A DNA stretch of 32,322 bases, taken from the NCBI RefSeq assembly GCF_018139625.1, contig NZ_JAGSOH010000085.1, positions 1 through 32,322 on the forward strand. The letters run 5' to 3'. Each line of letters begins with the position of its first letter. Position 1 is the stretch's first letter. This document shows positions 1 to 8,350 of the stretch, piece by piece. Both the position numbers and the translations under genes were made by a program. Source of the stretch: Actinospica acidithermotolerans (GTDB taxonomy: Bacteria > Actinomycetota > Actinomycetes > Streptomycetales > Catenulisporaceae). Below the pieces are notes generated by a model. That model had not been told where the DNA came from. It did no database searches and was given only the letters and a program-made list of their open reading frames with translations.

Positions 1-981
1 GGTCGGCGGGGCGTCGGCGGGCTGGGTGCCGAGCTCGGGATCGGCCTGCACCGCGGTCTCGGCGGCGGCGACGTCGATCTCCGGGATGTCGGTCATCGGC
101 TCTATCGCGGCCGGAAGCTCCTCTGCCGGAGCGAGCTGCTTCTCTTCTTCCTCCGCAGGGAGCGGCGTGCGGGCCCCCGTGCGCTCGCGGGCTGCGGCGC
201 GCGCCTCGGCGGCCTGCGCGGCATGCGGAAGCGACGAGTGTTCAAGAAACCGGAGGAGTTCGACGGGGAAGGGCAGGATGACCGTCGAGGACTTCTCCGA
301 GGCCACCTCGACCATCGTCTGCAGCAGGCGCAGCTGCAGCGCCGCCGGGCTGTCGGCCATGGCGTCCGCGGCCTGGGCGAGCTTCTTCGAGGCCTGCAGC
401 TCGCCGTCGGCGGTGATGATGCGGGCGCGGCGCTCGCGGTCGGCCTCGGCCTGCCGGGCCATGGTCCGCTTCATCGACTCGGGCAGCGCCACGTCCTTGA
501 TCTCGACGCGGTCGATGTGGATGCCCCAGCCCACGGCCGGGGACTCGAGCAGCAGCGCCAGGCCCTGGTTCAGGTTCTCCCGGTTGGACAGCAGGTCATC
601 GAGCTCTGACTTGCCGATGATCGAGCGCAGCGAGGTCTGCGCCACCTGGATCATCGCGAAGGAGAAGTCCTGCACTTCGATCAGGGCCTTGACCGGGTCG
701 ATGACGCGGTAGTAGACGACCGCGTCCACCCGGACGGTCACGTTGTCCCGGGTGATGCCCTCCTGGGCCGGCACGGGCGCCGTGATGATCTGCGTGTTGA
801 CGCGCACCAGCTTGTCCGAGAAGGGCCGCAGCACGGCGATCCCCGCCTCGCGGGGCCGGCCGAGCACCCGCCCCCACCGGAACACCACTCCGCGCTCGAA
901 CTGCCGCACGATCCGGAACCGCGGCCGCCCGATCAGCCCGCCGAGAACGACCACGGCGAGCGCGATATCCACACCAAGCAT
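1..981 (-). CDS. Slipin / SPFH (band 7) domain membrane protein, 3' end cut by window edge
   Basis: The reading frame stays open for 327 codons from the ATG to the window edge, so the C-terminus is missing. A hydrophobic N-terminus (residues 1-18) is followed by slipin-type segments: FERGVVFRWGRV, then VNTQIITAPVPAQEGITRDN, then a VTVRVDAVVYYRV strand, a D-P-V-K-A turn, and a QTSLRSIIGKSELDDLLSNR segment. A charged helical stretch near residues 170-210 (AEADRERRARIITADGEL) is the usual stomatin/slipin coiled coil. The tail is rich in Ala, Glu and Pro and unconserved. Family members oligomerise on the cytoplasmic face of the membrane and often modulate a partner protease or channel. No NfeD-type partner is visible because the downstream side lies outside the window. 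GGAG sits about 9 nt before the ATG. Family assignment is confident; the specific role is unknown. Confidence 0.9.
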   Translation of the reverse strand, partial: MLGVDIALAVVVLGGLIGRPRFRIVRQFERGVVFRWGRVLGRPREAGIAVLRPFSDKLVRVNTQIITAPVPAQEGITRDNVTVRVDAVVYYRVIDPVKALIEVQDFSFAMIQVAQTSLRSIIGKSELDDLLSNRENLNQGLALLLESPAVGWGIHIDRVEIKDVALPESMKRTMARQAEADRERRARIITADGELQASKKLAQAADAMADSPAALQLRLLQTMVEVASEKSSTVILPFPVELLRFLEHSSLPHAAQAAEARAAARERTGARTPLPAEEEEKQLAPAEELPAAIEPMTDIPEIDVAAAETAVQADPELGTQPADAPPT

Positions 982-1033
982 GGCACTCGCTCCTTCGCGA
1001 GAGAGCCTGCACCGTCCGATACGTCCGATGCAC

Positions 1034-1063
1034 CGTATACCCGAGGTAGCACTTTCAGCGTAA
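1034..1063 (-). promoter_or_regulatory. Candidate promoter for the slipin gene
   Basis: On the minus strand TTACGC (1063-1058) and TATACG (1039-1034) are separated by 18 nt and lie about 55 nt upstream of the slipin ATG. This resembles a housekeeping -35/-10 pair. It is inferred from sequence only; the rest of the 203-bp gap to the next gene shows nothing else clear. Confidence 0.35.
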
Positions 1064-1184
1064 CCCTTGGGACGCGGCTGGGTACATGGCGCCCCCACGG
1101 CTCGGACCTGGTCTGGCCGGATCTCGCCATCGGCGGTGTTTTGGCACGTCAGCGCCGTCACCGGGAAGGCCGGCGGGTGTCCTG

Positions 1185-2603
1185 CTAGCGGTATTCGGCG
1201 AGGCGGGGGCGGACCGCGAGGGCGATCAGCAGCAGCGCGGCGCCAGCCAGGATCCACGGCCAGTACAGCCACGGGCCGACGTCGGAGGACAGGCCGTCCG
1301 CCGCCGCCTGGAAACTCGCGAGCCGCCGATCGCCGAGCGACTTCAGGCTCTGGTCGTAGTCGTAGAAGTCGAACGCCGCGTCGCCGCGCGCGGTGCCCGT
1401 TTCGATCGTCAGTGCCTTCGCGGCGTCCCTGCTCTGCACCGCGGCCAGGATCGCGTCGTAGTCAGCGACCGGGCCCTCGGACGATCTCGCCCATTGCGAC
1501 GCGGCGCCGCCCGCGGCCGACCCGAGCGCGCTCAGGTCCTTCTTGACGGCCGTCTCCTCCGGTGTCAGCTGCGCGCCGGAGAACGCGTCCGGCATCAGCA
1601 CGCTGCGGACCGCGGTGCCGTCCGCGTCGTAGCTGTCCGCTCGGGTGGTCACGACCTGGAGGTAGGACGTCAGCCGCGAGCCGGAGTCGCTCGCGTCCTG
1701 CGCCGTCGCGGCGAGCCCCGCGGCCGCCCCGACGAGCAGAGCGACGGTCGCCACCGCGGCGGCGACCAGCGCCGGATTCAGCGTTCTGCGGAACATGACG
1801 GTGAACCCGCGCTGAACCCGTACCAGGGCGAACACCGCTATCAGACCGAGCACCAGCGTGCCGATCAGCCCGATGATCGCCCAGCTGCGTGCGTTGTCAG
1901 CCGCTTGCCGCGCCTCGGAGGCGGTCTGGTCGCGCAATTGTGCCGCGGCGGGCAGCACCACGTCCTGCATCATCGTCGTGGCCCGGCCGTAGAAGCCGAT
2001 CGAGGTCGCCACGGGCTGCCCGGCGGGCGCGCCCGGGAACTCGTCAAGGGCGATGGCCGAATCCGCCATCGAGCGGTACCGCGTTACCTCCGAGGTGATC
2101 GCGGCCGCGTTCGCGCCGTCCGCCGACAGCTCCTGGAGGTCGGTGTCCACCTGCGCGGTGCGATCGTTGTACGCGATCAGGGCACTGAGCTGGTTCCCTT
2201 CGTACGCGCCGTCGTCCGCCGTGAAGTTCCCGTCGCCCAACAGCACCAGCCGGGCCGCCTCGGAGTCCAGGTCCGCGAGGGCGAAGTACAGGTCTCCCGC
2301 CTGGGACGCGGTCCGCGCGCTCGCGGTGACCGTGTCCGCCTGGGAGCGCGCCTGCACGAAGGCGGCCGCCGTCACCGCGAGCAGCGCCAGCACCGCCGCG
2401 ACCAGGCCCGCGGTGATCACCCAGAGTCTCGTCGGCGTCGGCCTCGACGGGCGGGAACCGGTGCTCAGCGGCTGGAGACCCACAGGAGCGGACTGAACGA
2501 CTGTCGCGGCCACTCCCGCACGGTAGTACGGGCCCGTGAACCCGAGATGACGTCGCCGGAAAGAATGCGGGAGTCCCGCCCTGACCTCGGCACTCGGTAC
2601 CAT
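1185..2603 (-). CDS. Membrane protein with two extracytoplasmic helical domains, function unknown
   Basis: 472 codons. Four hydrophobic segments are visible at about residues 61-83, 241-263, 279-300 and 447-464. They leave two Ala/Asp/Ser-rich, probably helical loops (about 85-240 and 301-446). Each loop follows a membrane helix and looks like a four-helix-bundle sensor of the MCP/HBM kind, so the protein may be an internal duplication of a TM-loop-TM unit. No HAMP, kinase, methyl-accepting or enzymatic domain is present, so signal output would need a partner. The N-terminal ~55 residues are Arg/Pro/Ser-rich and there is no convincing ribosome site before the ATG; a downstream GTG at 2513 is an alternative start. 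The gene diverges from thrS with only 60 bp between the two starts. Similar uncharacterised membrane proteins are common in streptomycetes; I infer only an envelope location. Confidence 0.75.
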   Translation of the reverse strand: MVPSAEVRAGLPHSFRRRHLGFTGPYYRAGVAATVVQSAPVGLQPLSTGSRPSRPTPTRLWVITAGLVAAVLALLAVTAAAFVQARSQADTVTASARTASQAGDLYFALADLDSEAARLVLLGDGNFTADDGAYEGNQLSALIAYNDRTAQVDTDLQELSADGANAAAITSEVTRYRSMADSAIALDEFPGAPAGQPVATSIGFYGRATTMMQDVVLPAAAQLRDQTASEARQAADNARSWAIIGLIGTLVLGLIAVFALVRVQRGFTVMFRRTLNPALVAAAVATVALLVGAAAGLAATAQDASDSGSRLTSYLQVVTTRADSYDADGTAVRSVLMPDAFSGAQLTPEETAVKKDLSALGSAAGGAASQWARSSEGPVADYDAILAAVQSRDAAKALTIETGTARGDAAFDFYDYDQSLKSLGDRRLASFQAAADGLSSDVGPWLYWPWILAGAALLLIALAVRPRLAEYR

Positions 2604-2663
2604 TTACTTCAAGGGCCGTCACGAGGGCGGCCGCGACCCGACCGAGCGAACAGGAGCACCACG

Positions 2664-4679
2664 GTGTCCGAGATCCGTGTGACCATCGACCGCCTACCCG
2701 ACCAGCGGGAAGAGCGGACGGTCACGACGGGCACGACCGTGGGCCAGCTCTTCGCCGAGATCTTCGAGGGCGACCGCTCGAACATCGCCGGCCGGCTGCG
2801 CCCGGCGGGGGCCGCCGGGGTCCTCGTCGACCTCGACCGGGCGCTCGCCGATGGCGACGTCGTCGAGCCCGTCGCGATCGACTCCGAGGACGGCCGCGCG
2901 ATCCTGCGGCACTCCACCGCGCACGTGATGGCGCAGGCCGTGCAGGAGATCTTCCCGGAGGCCAGGCTCGGCATCGGCCCGCCGATCAAGGACGGCTTCT
3001 ACTACGACTTCCAGGTCGAGCGGCCCTTCACCCCGGAGGACCTGAAGGCGATCGAGCAGCGCATGCAGGCGATCGTGAAGCAGGGGCAGCGCTTCGCCCG
3101 CCGCGCGGTCTCCGACGAGGCCGCCCGGCAGGAGCTGGCCGGCGAGCCGTTCAAGCTGGAGCTGATCGGCCTGAAGGGCGCCGGCGGCGACGTGAGCACG
3201 GATGACGGCGCGAACGTCGAGGTGGGCGGCGGCGAGCTGACCATCTACGACAACCTGGACCCGAAGTCCGGCGAGCTGTGCTGGAAGGACCTGTGCCGCG
3301 GCCCGCACCTGCCCACCACCCGGAACATCCCGGCCTTCAAGCTGATGCGCTCGGCCGCCGCCTACTGGCGCGGCAGCGAGAAGAACCCGCAGCTGCAGCG
3401 GATCTACGGCACGGCCTGGGAGTCCAGGGACGCGCTCAAGGCGCACCTGGAGTTCCTGATCGAGGCGGAGAAGCGCGATCACCGCAAGCTCGGCTCCGAG
3501 CTCGACCTGTTCTCCTTCCCGACCGAGATCGGCTCCGGCCTCGCGGTGTTCCACCCCAAGGGCGCCGTCATCCGCAACGAGATGGAGCAGTACTCGCGGC
3601 AGCGGCACATCGAGGCGGGCTACGAGTTCGCCTACACCCCGCACGCCACGAAGGGCACGCTGTTCGAGGTCTCCGGGCACCTGGACTGGTACAAGGAGGG
3701 CATGTACCCGCCCATGCAGCTCGACGAGGGCGTGGACTACTACCTCAAGCCGATGAACTGCCCGATGCACAACCTGATCTTCCGGGCGCGCGGCCGGTCC
3801 TACCGGGAGCTGCCGCTGCGGCTGTTCGAGTTCGGCACGGTCTACCGCTACGAGAAGTCCGGCGTGGTGCACGGCCTGACCCGCGCCCGCGGCTTCACCC
3901 AGGACGACGCGCACATCTACTGCACCCGCGACCAGATGGCCGAAGAGCTCGACAGCCTGCTGACCTTCGTGCTCGACCTGCTGCGCGACTACGGCCTGAA
4001 CGACTTCTACCTGGAGCTCTCCACCCGGGACCCGGAGAAGTCGGTCGGCACCGACGACGCGTGGGAGGAGGCCACCGAGACGCTGCGGCAGGTGGCGCTC
4101 AAGCGCAACCTGGAGCTGGTGGACGACCCGGGCGGCGCGGCCTTCTACGGTCCGAAGATCTCGGTGCAGGCCAAGGACGCGATCGGCCGCAGCTGGCAGA
4201 TGTCCACGATCCAGCTGGACTTCAACCTGCCGGAGCGCTTCGGCCTCGAGTACAAGGGCCCGGACGGCGCCGACCACCGGCCGGTGATGATCCACCGCGC
4301 GCTGTTCGGCTCGATCGAGCGCTTCTTCGCGGTGCTGCTCGAGCACTACGCCGGCGCCTTCCCGGCCTGGCTGGCCCCGGTGCAGGCGACCGCGATCCCG
4401 ATCACCGACGCGCACGTGCCCTACCTGCGCGAGGTGGCGGCGCAGCTGCGCGCCCAGGGCATCCGCGTCGAGGTGGACGCCTCGGACGACCGCATGCAGA
4501 AGAAGATCCGCAACGCTCAGAAGGCCAAGGTGCCCTTCATGCTGCTGGCCGGCGACGAGGACGTGGCCAAGGGCGCCGTCTCCTTCCGCTACCGGGACGG
4601 CTCGCAGAACAACGGCGTGCCGGTCGCCGAGGCGGTGGCCGAGATCGTCGAGGCCGTCCGCTCCCGCCGCAACGACTGA
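2664..4679 (+). CDS. thrS: Threonyl-tRNA synthetase
   Basis: Charges tRNA-Thr with threonine and edits mischarged Ser-tRNA-Thr. The domains follow the usual order: N-terminal TGS domain (residues ~1-70), editing domain with HSTAH at 83-87, class II catalytic core, and a C-terminal anticodon-binding domain (from about 570). The three zinc/threonine ligands are in place: Cys366 in MNCPMH, His417 in QDDAH and His544 in [11 protein letters not shown]. Motif 2 reads [16 protein letters not shown]. Length (671 aa) is normal for the family. The GTG start is chosen because CAGGAG lies 7 nt upstream and the TGS domain begins at once; an open frame runs much further upstream but has no homologous content. 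There is no room for a T-box leader. Gene order with the HIT/pgsA/pimA block is a standard actinobacterial arrangement. Confidence 0.98.
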   Translation: MSEIRVTIDRLPDQREERTVTTGTTVGQLFAEIFEGDRSNIAGRLRPAGAAGVLVDLDRALADGDVVEPVAIDSEDGRAILRHSTAHVMAQAVQEIFPEARLGIGPPIKDGFYYDFQVERPFTPEDLKAIEQRMQAIVKQGQRFARRAVSDEAARQELAGEPFKLELIGLKGAGGDVSTDDGANVEVGGGELTIYDNLDPKSGELCWKDLCRGPHLPTTRNIPAFKLMRSAAAYWRGSEKNPQLQRIYGTAWESRDALKAHLEFLIEAEKRDHRKLGSELDLFSFPTEIGSGLAVFHPKGAVIRNEMEQYSRQRHIEAGYEFAYTPHATKGTLFEVSGHLDWYKEGMYPPMQLDEGVDYYLKPMNCPMHNLIFRARGRSYRELPLRLFEFGTVYRYEKSGVVHGLTRARGFTQDDAHIYCTRDQMAEELDSLLTFVLDLLRDYGLNDFYLELSTRDPEKSVGTDDAWEEATETLRQVALKRNLELVDDPGGAAFYGPKISVQAKDAIGRSWQMSTIQLDFNLPERFGLEYKGPDGADHRPVMIHRALFGSIERFFAVLLEHYAGAFPAWLAPVQATAIPITDAHVPYLREVAAQLRAQGIRVEVDASDDRMQKKIRNAQKAKVPFMLLAGDEDVAKGAVSFRYRDGSQNNGVPVAEAVAEIVEAVRSRRND

Positions 4680-4684
4680 GCGCC

Positions 4685-4863
4685 GCTGCTCCGCTTCAGC
4701 CTGGTTCCCGGCGCCCGCGAGGGTGCCGGTGGCCGTGGCGTTCCGGCGGAACAACCGCGACTTGTCGGCTCCCGCTGCAACCATTGGGTGCTGCTCCGCT
4801 TCAGGCTGGCTCCCGGCGCCCGCGAGGGTGCCGGTGGCCGTGGCGTTCCGGCGGAACAACCGC
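4685..4863 (+). repeat. Two 74-bp direct repeats downstream of thrS, each with two hairpins
   Basis: Copies lie at 4685-4758 and 4790-4863 (period 105 bp) and differ at 2 of 74 positions. Each copy contains a 7-bp stem GGCGCCC/GGGTGCC closed by a GCGA tetraloop (one G-T pair), followed by a smaller GTTCC-GGC-GGAAC hairpin. The array begins six bases after the thrS stop and ends about 55 bp before the ribosome site of the next gene. It may be a duplicated terminator-like or REP-like element, or a structured 3' UTR. No T-tract follows the hairpins. The period is a multiple of three, so open frames cross both copies on both strands, but nothing supports translation. Confidence 0.85.
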
Positions 4864-4931
4864 CATGCCGAGCGGGTTGTACGCCGTGCCCGGGCGAACC
4901 AGGACCCGCGCGAGCCCGAAGGAGCGCCGAA

Positions 4932-5723
4932 GTGAGTGACGTCGAGAGCTGGCAGCAGTGGCGGACCCGGCGGGAGGCACGGCTGCGCGACCCGCACGGC
5001 ACCCTCGCGCTGACGGGCACCCACTGGCTGGGCGAGGAGCCCGCGCCGATCGTCGAGGGCGAACCCGTGCTCTGGAGCGCCGCGCCGGACGGCAGGACCG
5101 TCACGGTCACCGCCAAGGCCGAGCACGGCCTCGTACTCAACGGCGAGCCCGTCGACGGCACGGTCACCCTGCGCCCCGACACCGATGAGCACCCTGACAC
5201 GCTCACCGCGCCGGACCACGGCATCCTGCTCGTGCCGATCGAGCGGGAGGGCAGCGCCGCGCTGCGCGTCTACGACCCGAAAGCGGCCACGCTGCAGGCC
5301 TTCGACGGCATCGAGGCCTTCGACTACGACCCGCGCTGGGTGATCCCGGCCAGGTTCACCCCCTTCGACGGCCCGCACGTCGAGAAGGTACTGAACGCCG
5401 ACGGCGTCGTGCGCGGCCTCGGCCTCGACGGCACCGTCGAGTTCGAGCTCGAAGACGGCACGCACACCCTGCAGGCGGCGCTGACGAGCGGCGGCGGTCT
5501 GTGGATCGTCTTCGCCGACCCGACGACGGCCGACGCCAAGCCCTTCTTCCGCTTCCTGAGCACGGAGGCCACGGCAGCGGACGGCACGGTGACGCTCGAC
5601 TTCAACCGTGCCTACCTGCCGCCCTGCGCCTTCACGGACCACTACGTCTGCCCGCTGCCGCCGAAGGGCAACACCTTCGCTGAGCCGATCCGCGCCGGCG
5701 AACTGGCCGTCAAGACGCGCTGA
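4932..5723 (+). CDS. DUF1684 family protein
   Basis: 263 aa, cytoplasmic (no signal peptide or membrane helix). Both hallmarks of the DUF1684 family are present: an N-terminal block with W-x-x-W-R-x-x-R, RLRDPHGTLALTGTHWL, and a C-terminal block LDFNRAYLPPCAFTDHYVCP followed by LPPKGN. The middle is beta-rich. The biochemical function of the family is not established to my knowledge; the conserved Asn-Tyr-Pro-Cys-Asp/His cluster near the C-terminus suggests a binding or active site. GAAGGAG at 4918-4924 lies 7 nt before the GTG, which supports this start. The last codons and stop fall inside the 136-bp duplication described separately. Confidence 0.88.
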   Translation: MSDVESWQQWRTRREARLRDPHGTLALTGTHWLGEEPAPIVEGEPVLWSAAPDGRTVTVTAKAEHGLVLNGEPVDGTVTLRPDTDEHPDTLTAPDHGILLVPIEREGSAALRVYDPKAATLQAFDGIEAFDYDPRWVIPARFTPFDGPHVEKVLNADGVVRGLGLDGTVEFELEDGTHTLQAALTSGGGLWIVFADPTTADAKPFFRFLSTEATAADGTVTLDFNRAYLPPCAFTDHYVCPLPPKGNTFAEPIRAGELAVKTR

Positions 5724-5982
5724 CGGGAGCTCCACCGCGCTACGCACGGGCCATCACCTCCCGCTCCCGTACGGCGGAAGCCAGGGGGAGCAGCGACAGC
5801 CCCGGTGACAGCGTCGCCTCGGGCCTGACCCGCAGCGCCTCGCTCGCAAGACGCGCTGACGGGAGCTCCATCGAGCTACGCACGGGCCATCACCTTGCGC
5901 TCCTGTACGGCGGAAGCCTGGGGGAGCAGCGACAGCCCCGGTGACAGCGTCGCCTCGGGCCTTACCCGCAGCGACTCGCGCA
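5711..5982. repeat. 136-bp tandem duplication spanning two convergent gene ends
   Basis: Copy A is 5711-5846 and copy B is 5847-5982, directly abutting and identical at roughly 93% of positions (about ten differences by eye). Copy A begins with the last codons and stop of the DUF1684 gene. Copy B contains the functional last ~35 codons and stop of the minus-strand AbiEi-like gene. Copy A therefore carries a non-functional copy of that 3' end (including its stop, CTA at 5740-5742), and copy B carries a copy of the DUF1684 stop region. This is a simple local tandem duplication of the junction. Confidence 0.9.
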
Positions 5983-6973
5983 GGTGACGGAGCACGGCGT
6001 CTGCGTCCTGCGTGAGCTGCTCCGACGTCACCTGCGCCACTGCGAAGCCGAGCGAGGTCAGTGTGCTCGACTCCAGCGGCGGCGCCTCCATCATCAGCGC
6101 CACCGCGCGTGATGGCCAGACGGCCAGCGCGCGGGCTACGCGGCGCTGTCCGAGGTAGATCGTGACCTCGCGGAGCGCTCCGAACGGGCCGACGGAGTCG
6201 AGCTTCGCCAAGAACGCTTCCGCTGCGGAGGCGCGGGCATGCGCTCGCGACTTCGCGAGTTCGGCGCGGATCTCGGCGGAGTGCCTGCGGGAGGCCTTGC
6301 CGAGCTCCTGTTCGAGCTCTGCCAGTTGCACGCGGCCGTCCTGGAGCGCCGCCGTCACGACCCCGTCGATCGCCTCGGGGCGACGGTCCGCGACGGCGGC
6401 CAGGCAGGTGTCGACGACGCTTCGCGCCGGGGGAGCGACCCGCAGCACGCCGACGCGCGTCGCCTCGGGTATCCGCGTGGTTCGGATGATCCGCAACTGC
6501 GCCACGCTTTGGCGGCGCCTCCCGTGCGGTACGAGCGCATCGAGGCGATACCGGGCAGCGCACAGCCCAGCGGAGGCGAAGCCGACTGCCGAGCTTCCCG
6601 CGAGGCCGACCGCCGCCATGCCACGGTCGTCCGCAGCGCCCTCTGCCCACCCGGAGCCCGCGCCGTCGCCTATCCGATCGCGGGGCAGGCGGAATCCGTG
6701 CACGGCCAGGGCGGCCTCGCCGGTGAGCACGGACTCGTCTCCGGCGTACAGCTGCGCGGCCACCAGCCACTGCCCGCAGCTCGGTGGGCCTCCCTGGAGT
6801 GCGTAGACGCCGGGGACCAGCCGTTGCCAGAGGCCGCGCTGCACGCGTCTTCGCAGGGTCTCGTGGGGCAGGCCGCCGGCTTTCGCCTGTGCCGCCGTCA
6901 GGACGCCGTGCTGGCGCTCGATCAGAGTGCTGAGTGATGGGCTGTCATAGGCATACGCGGTGCGATTCGTCAT
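5876..6973 (-). CDS. AbiEi-like wHTH protein with a degenerate nuclease-like C-terminus
   Basis: 365 aa. The N-terminus (residues ~10-75: LIERQHGVLTAAQAKAGG, then R-x-x-V-x-R-G-L-W-x-R-L-V-P-G-V-Y) is the winged-helix domain of AbiEi-type antitoxins. The middle has the usual T-R-I-P ... PPARSVVDT block. Actinobacterial relatives often end in a DUF559-like (vsr/restriction-fold) domain. Here the corresponding region has the strand pattern (LAVWPSRAVALMM and LGFAVAQVTSEQL) but I cannot see the acidic/His catalytic residues, so it is probably inactive. No AbiEii nucleotidyltransferase toxin gene lies on either side, so this is an orphan regulator-like protein rather than a demonstrable toxin-antitoxin system. 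The only ATG is at 6973, with GAAGG unusually close to it. The 3' end is partly duplicated. Confidence 0.7.
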   Translation of the reverse strand: MTNRTAYAYDSPSLSTLIERQHGVLTAAQAKAGGLPHETLRRRVQRGLWQRLVPGVYALQGGPPSCGQWLVAAQLYAGDESVLTGEAALAVHGFRLPRDRIGDGAGSGWAEGAADDRGMAAVGLAGSSAVGFASAGLCAARYRLDALVPHGRRRQSVAQLRIIRTTRIPEATRVGVLRVAPPARSVVDTCLAAVADRRPEAIDGVVTAALQDGRVQLAELEQELGKASRRHSAEIRAELAKSRAHARASAAEAFLAKLDSVGPFGALREVTIYLGQRRVARALAVWPSRAVALMMEAPPLESSTLTSLGFAVAQVTSEQLTQDADAVLRHLRESLRVRPEATLSPGLSLLPQASAVQERKVMARA

Positions 6974-6990
6974 GCCTTCAGCGTCGCCGC

Positions 6991-7031
6991 AAATCCGCTG
7001 CTACTCCAGTGAATCGGCGGATTTCACCTGG
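6991..7031. promoter_or_regulatory. Nested inverted repeats upstream of the AbiEi-like gene
   Basis: AAATCCGC (6991-6998) and GCGGATTT (7017-7024) form a perfect 8-bp inverted repeat with an 18-nt spacer. A second, imperfect pair, CCAGTGAA (7006-7013) and TTCACCTGG (7023-7031), is nested within it. The block starts 18 bp upstream of the ATG at 6973. AbiEi-type proteins are known to bind inverted repeats in their own promoters, so an autoregulatory operator is plausible. This is inference. Confidence 0.45.
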
Positions 7032-7104
7032 TAGACGCCTTAGTCACACGACGTTCCGGTCTGACGAATAGGCCGATGGAGTTACCGGAGCCGGAACTGG
7101 CCCT

Positions 7105-8082
7105 TCAGCGACTCCAGTGCTCAAGCACCGAGGTGAACTCCTCGACGAAGTCGCGCGGGCCGAGACCCAGCGCGACCTTGCCCTGGCTGCCGCGCGCCCG
7201 CTCTGTGAGCTGCGGCGGAAGGCTCGTGCCTGCGGTGTGCTCCTTGCGCAGGAACACCGTCTGACCGTTCGTCAGCGGGCTGCCGCATTCCACGAAGACG
7301 GTGCCCTCGGCGGTGTCGAGGAAGGTCGGGTCCAGCGCGGCGCCGACCGCGAGCGGGTCGTGCAGCGGAACCGATTCGGCGCGGTGGAAGTGGTTGTAGG
7401 AGCCGAAGTAGAACTTCAGCAGCCTGACGGTGAACTCCAGCGGCTCCCCGGCCGCCTCGAGGCGGGCCAGATGCTCGAGCGTGAACCGGGCGCGGTGCGT
7501 CGCGTCCAGGCCGACCATCGTGTAGTCGACGCCGCTGGCTACGACCAGGTCGGCGGCCTCCGGGTCGTGCCAGATGTTGAACTCGGCGGTGGGGGTGACG
7601 TTGCCGGGCTCGGCGACCGCGCCGCCCATGAACACCAGCCGGATCCGCTCGGCGAACGACGGGTCGGCGATCAGCGCGGCCGCGATGTTCGTCAGCGGCC
7701 CGGTCGCCACGACCGTGAGCTCGCCGGCGTACGTCCGGGACAGCCGCAGCAGCGCCTCCACGGCGTTCTCCGCGTGCTCGGGGACGCCCGCGTCGTCCGC
7801 GGTCTCGTCGCCGAGGCCGGTCCTGCCGTGGAAGTCGAAGGCGGCCGCCGCCTCGATCCGCCGGGTGAGCCGTCCGCCGACGCCGCGGTAGACCGGGACG
7901 TCGTCCGCCACGCCGAAGGTCTTGACCAGGGCCCGCGCGTTGCGATAGGTGTGCTCGACCGGGGCGTTTCCGCCGACGGCCGTCACCGCCTTGAGGTCGT
8001 AGCGCCCGCTGCCCAGCGCGTACTGCAGCGCCACGGCGTCGTCCAGGCCGGGGTCGCAGTCCAGCACGATCGGACCGGTCAC
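7105..8082 (-). CDS. Nucleoside hydrolase (inosine-uridine preferring family)
   Basis: Hydrolyses ribonucleosides to ribose plus base. The N-terminal calcium-binding signature VLDCDPGLDDAVAL (Asp8, Asp10, Asp14, Asp15) is intact. Other family blocks follow: ATGPLTNIAAAL, FMGGAV, the EFNIWHDPEAAD segment and the C-terminal VPLHDPLAVGAAL His-Asp. Length (325 aa) is normal. The GTG at 8082 is preferred over an upstream ATG at 8148 because GAGGAGG lies 7 nt before it and the signature begins immediately. The gene diverges from a LacI-type regulator followed by ribokinase, so the ribose released could be phosphorylated by the neighbour. Exact base specificity cannot be read from the sequence. Confidence 0.95.
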   Translation of the reverse strand: MTGPIVLDCDPGLDDAVALQYALGSGRYDLKAVTAVGGNAPVEHTYRNARALVKTFGVADDVPVYRGVGGRLTRRIEAAAAFDFHGRTGLGDETADDAGVPEHAENAVEALLRLSRTYAGELTVVATGPLTNIAAALIADPSFAERIRLVFMGGAVAEPGNVTPTAEFNIWHDPEAADLVVASGVDYTMVGLDATHRARFTLEHLARLEAAGEPLEFTVRLLKFYFGSYNHFHRAESVPLHDPLAVGAALDPTFLDTAEGTVFVECGSPLTNGQTVFLRKEHTAGTSLPPQLTERARGSQGKVALGLGPRDFVEEFTSVLEHWSR

Positions 8083-8161
8083 CGGCCCACCTCCTCGGGG
8101 CGGTTCGCCGCGCGGCGAACGGGGGTGGTCGCGCGACGCGCCGGTCACCCTGTTGTGGGGA

Positions 8162-8283
8162 AATCGTTATCCGACGTTCCCATCTCCGGTCCGCCGCGTC
8201 AAATACGCCCGTCGGGCGAGACAGCCGCCGGTCGCTACTGCGACAATCGGCTCATATCCAGCGGCCCGAGAGAGAACGATTAC
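8162..8283. promoter_or_regulatory. Divergent regulatory region with two inverted AATCGTT half-sites
   Basis: The 268-bp gap between the divergent nucleoside hydrolase and LacI-type genes carries AATCGTT at 8162-8168 and its complement AACGATT at 8277-8283. LacI-family operators are palindromes of this type, usually with adjacent halves. Here the halves are 108 bp apart, so they could be half-sites of two degenerate operators. The evidence is weak. Confidence 0.25.
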
Positions 8284-8350
8284 CGGGTTTGGTGCGAAGA
8301 TGGAGCGCCGGGGCAGGCACCGGCCGCCCCGAGGAGAACGGACGTGACAG

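Noticed and set aside
1086-2663. Open frame that runs in frame into thrS from far upstream
   Set aside because: It is antisense to the membrane protein gene, has Arg/Gly-rich shadow composition and no homology. thrS has its own ribosome site and the TGS domain starts at 2664.
2604-2663. T-box riboswitch upstream of thrS
   Set aside because: Only 60 bp separate the divergent starts, too short for a T-box, and no specifier or antiterminator is visible.
4723-4935. Small frames through the 74-bp repeats, which give repeated peptides on both strands
   Set aside because: The period of 105 bp keeps frames open by chance; no ribosome site and no known family. Treated as a non-coding repeat.
2694-5747. 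A 1017-codon minus-strand open frame opposite thrS and the DUF1684 gene
   Set aside because: Val/Leu/Arg/Gly-rich shadow of GC-rich genes on the other strand; the true genes there have full catalytic motifs.
5876-6973. Active type IV toxin-antitoxin system
   Set aside because: No AbiEii-like toxin gene on either side and the C-terminal domain lacks visible catalytic residues.
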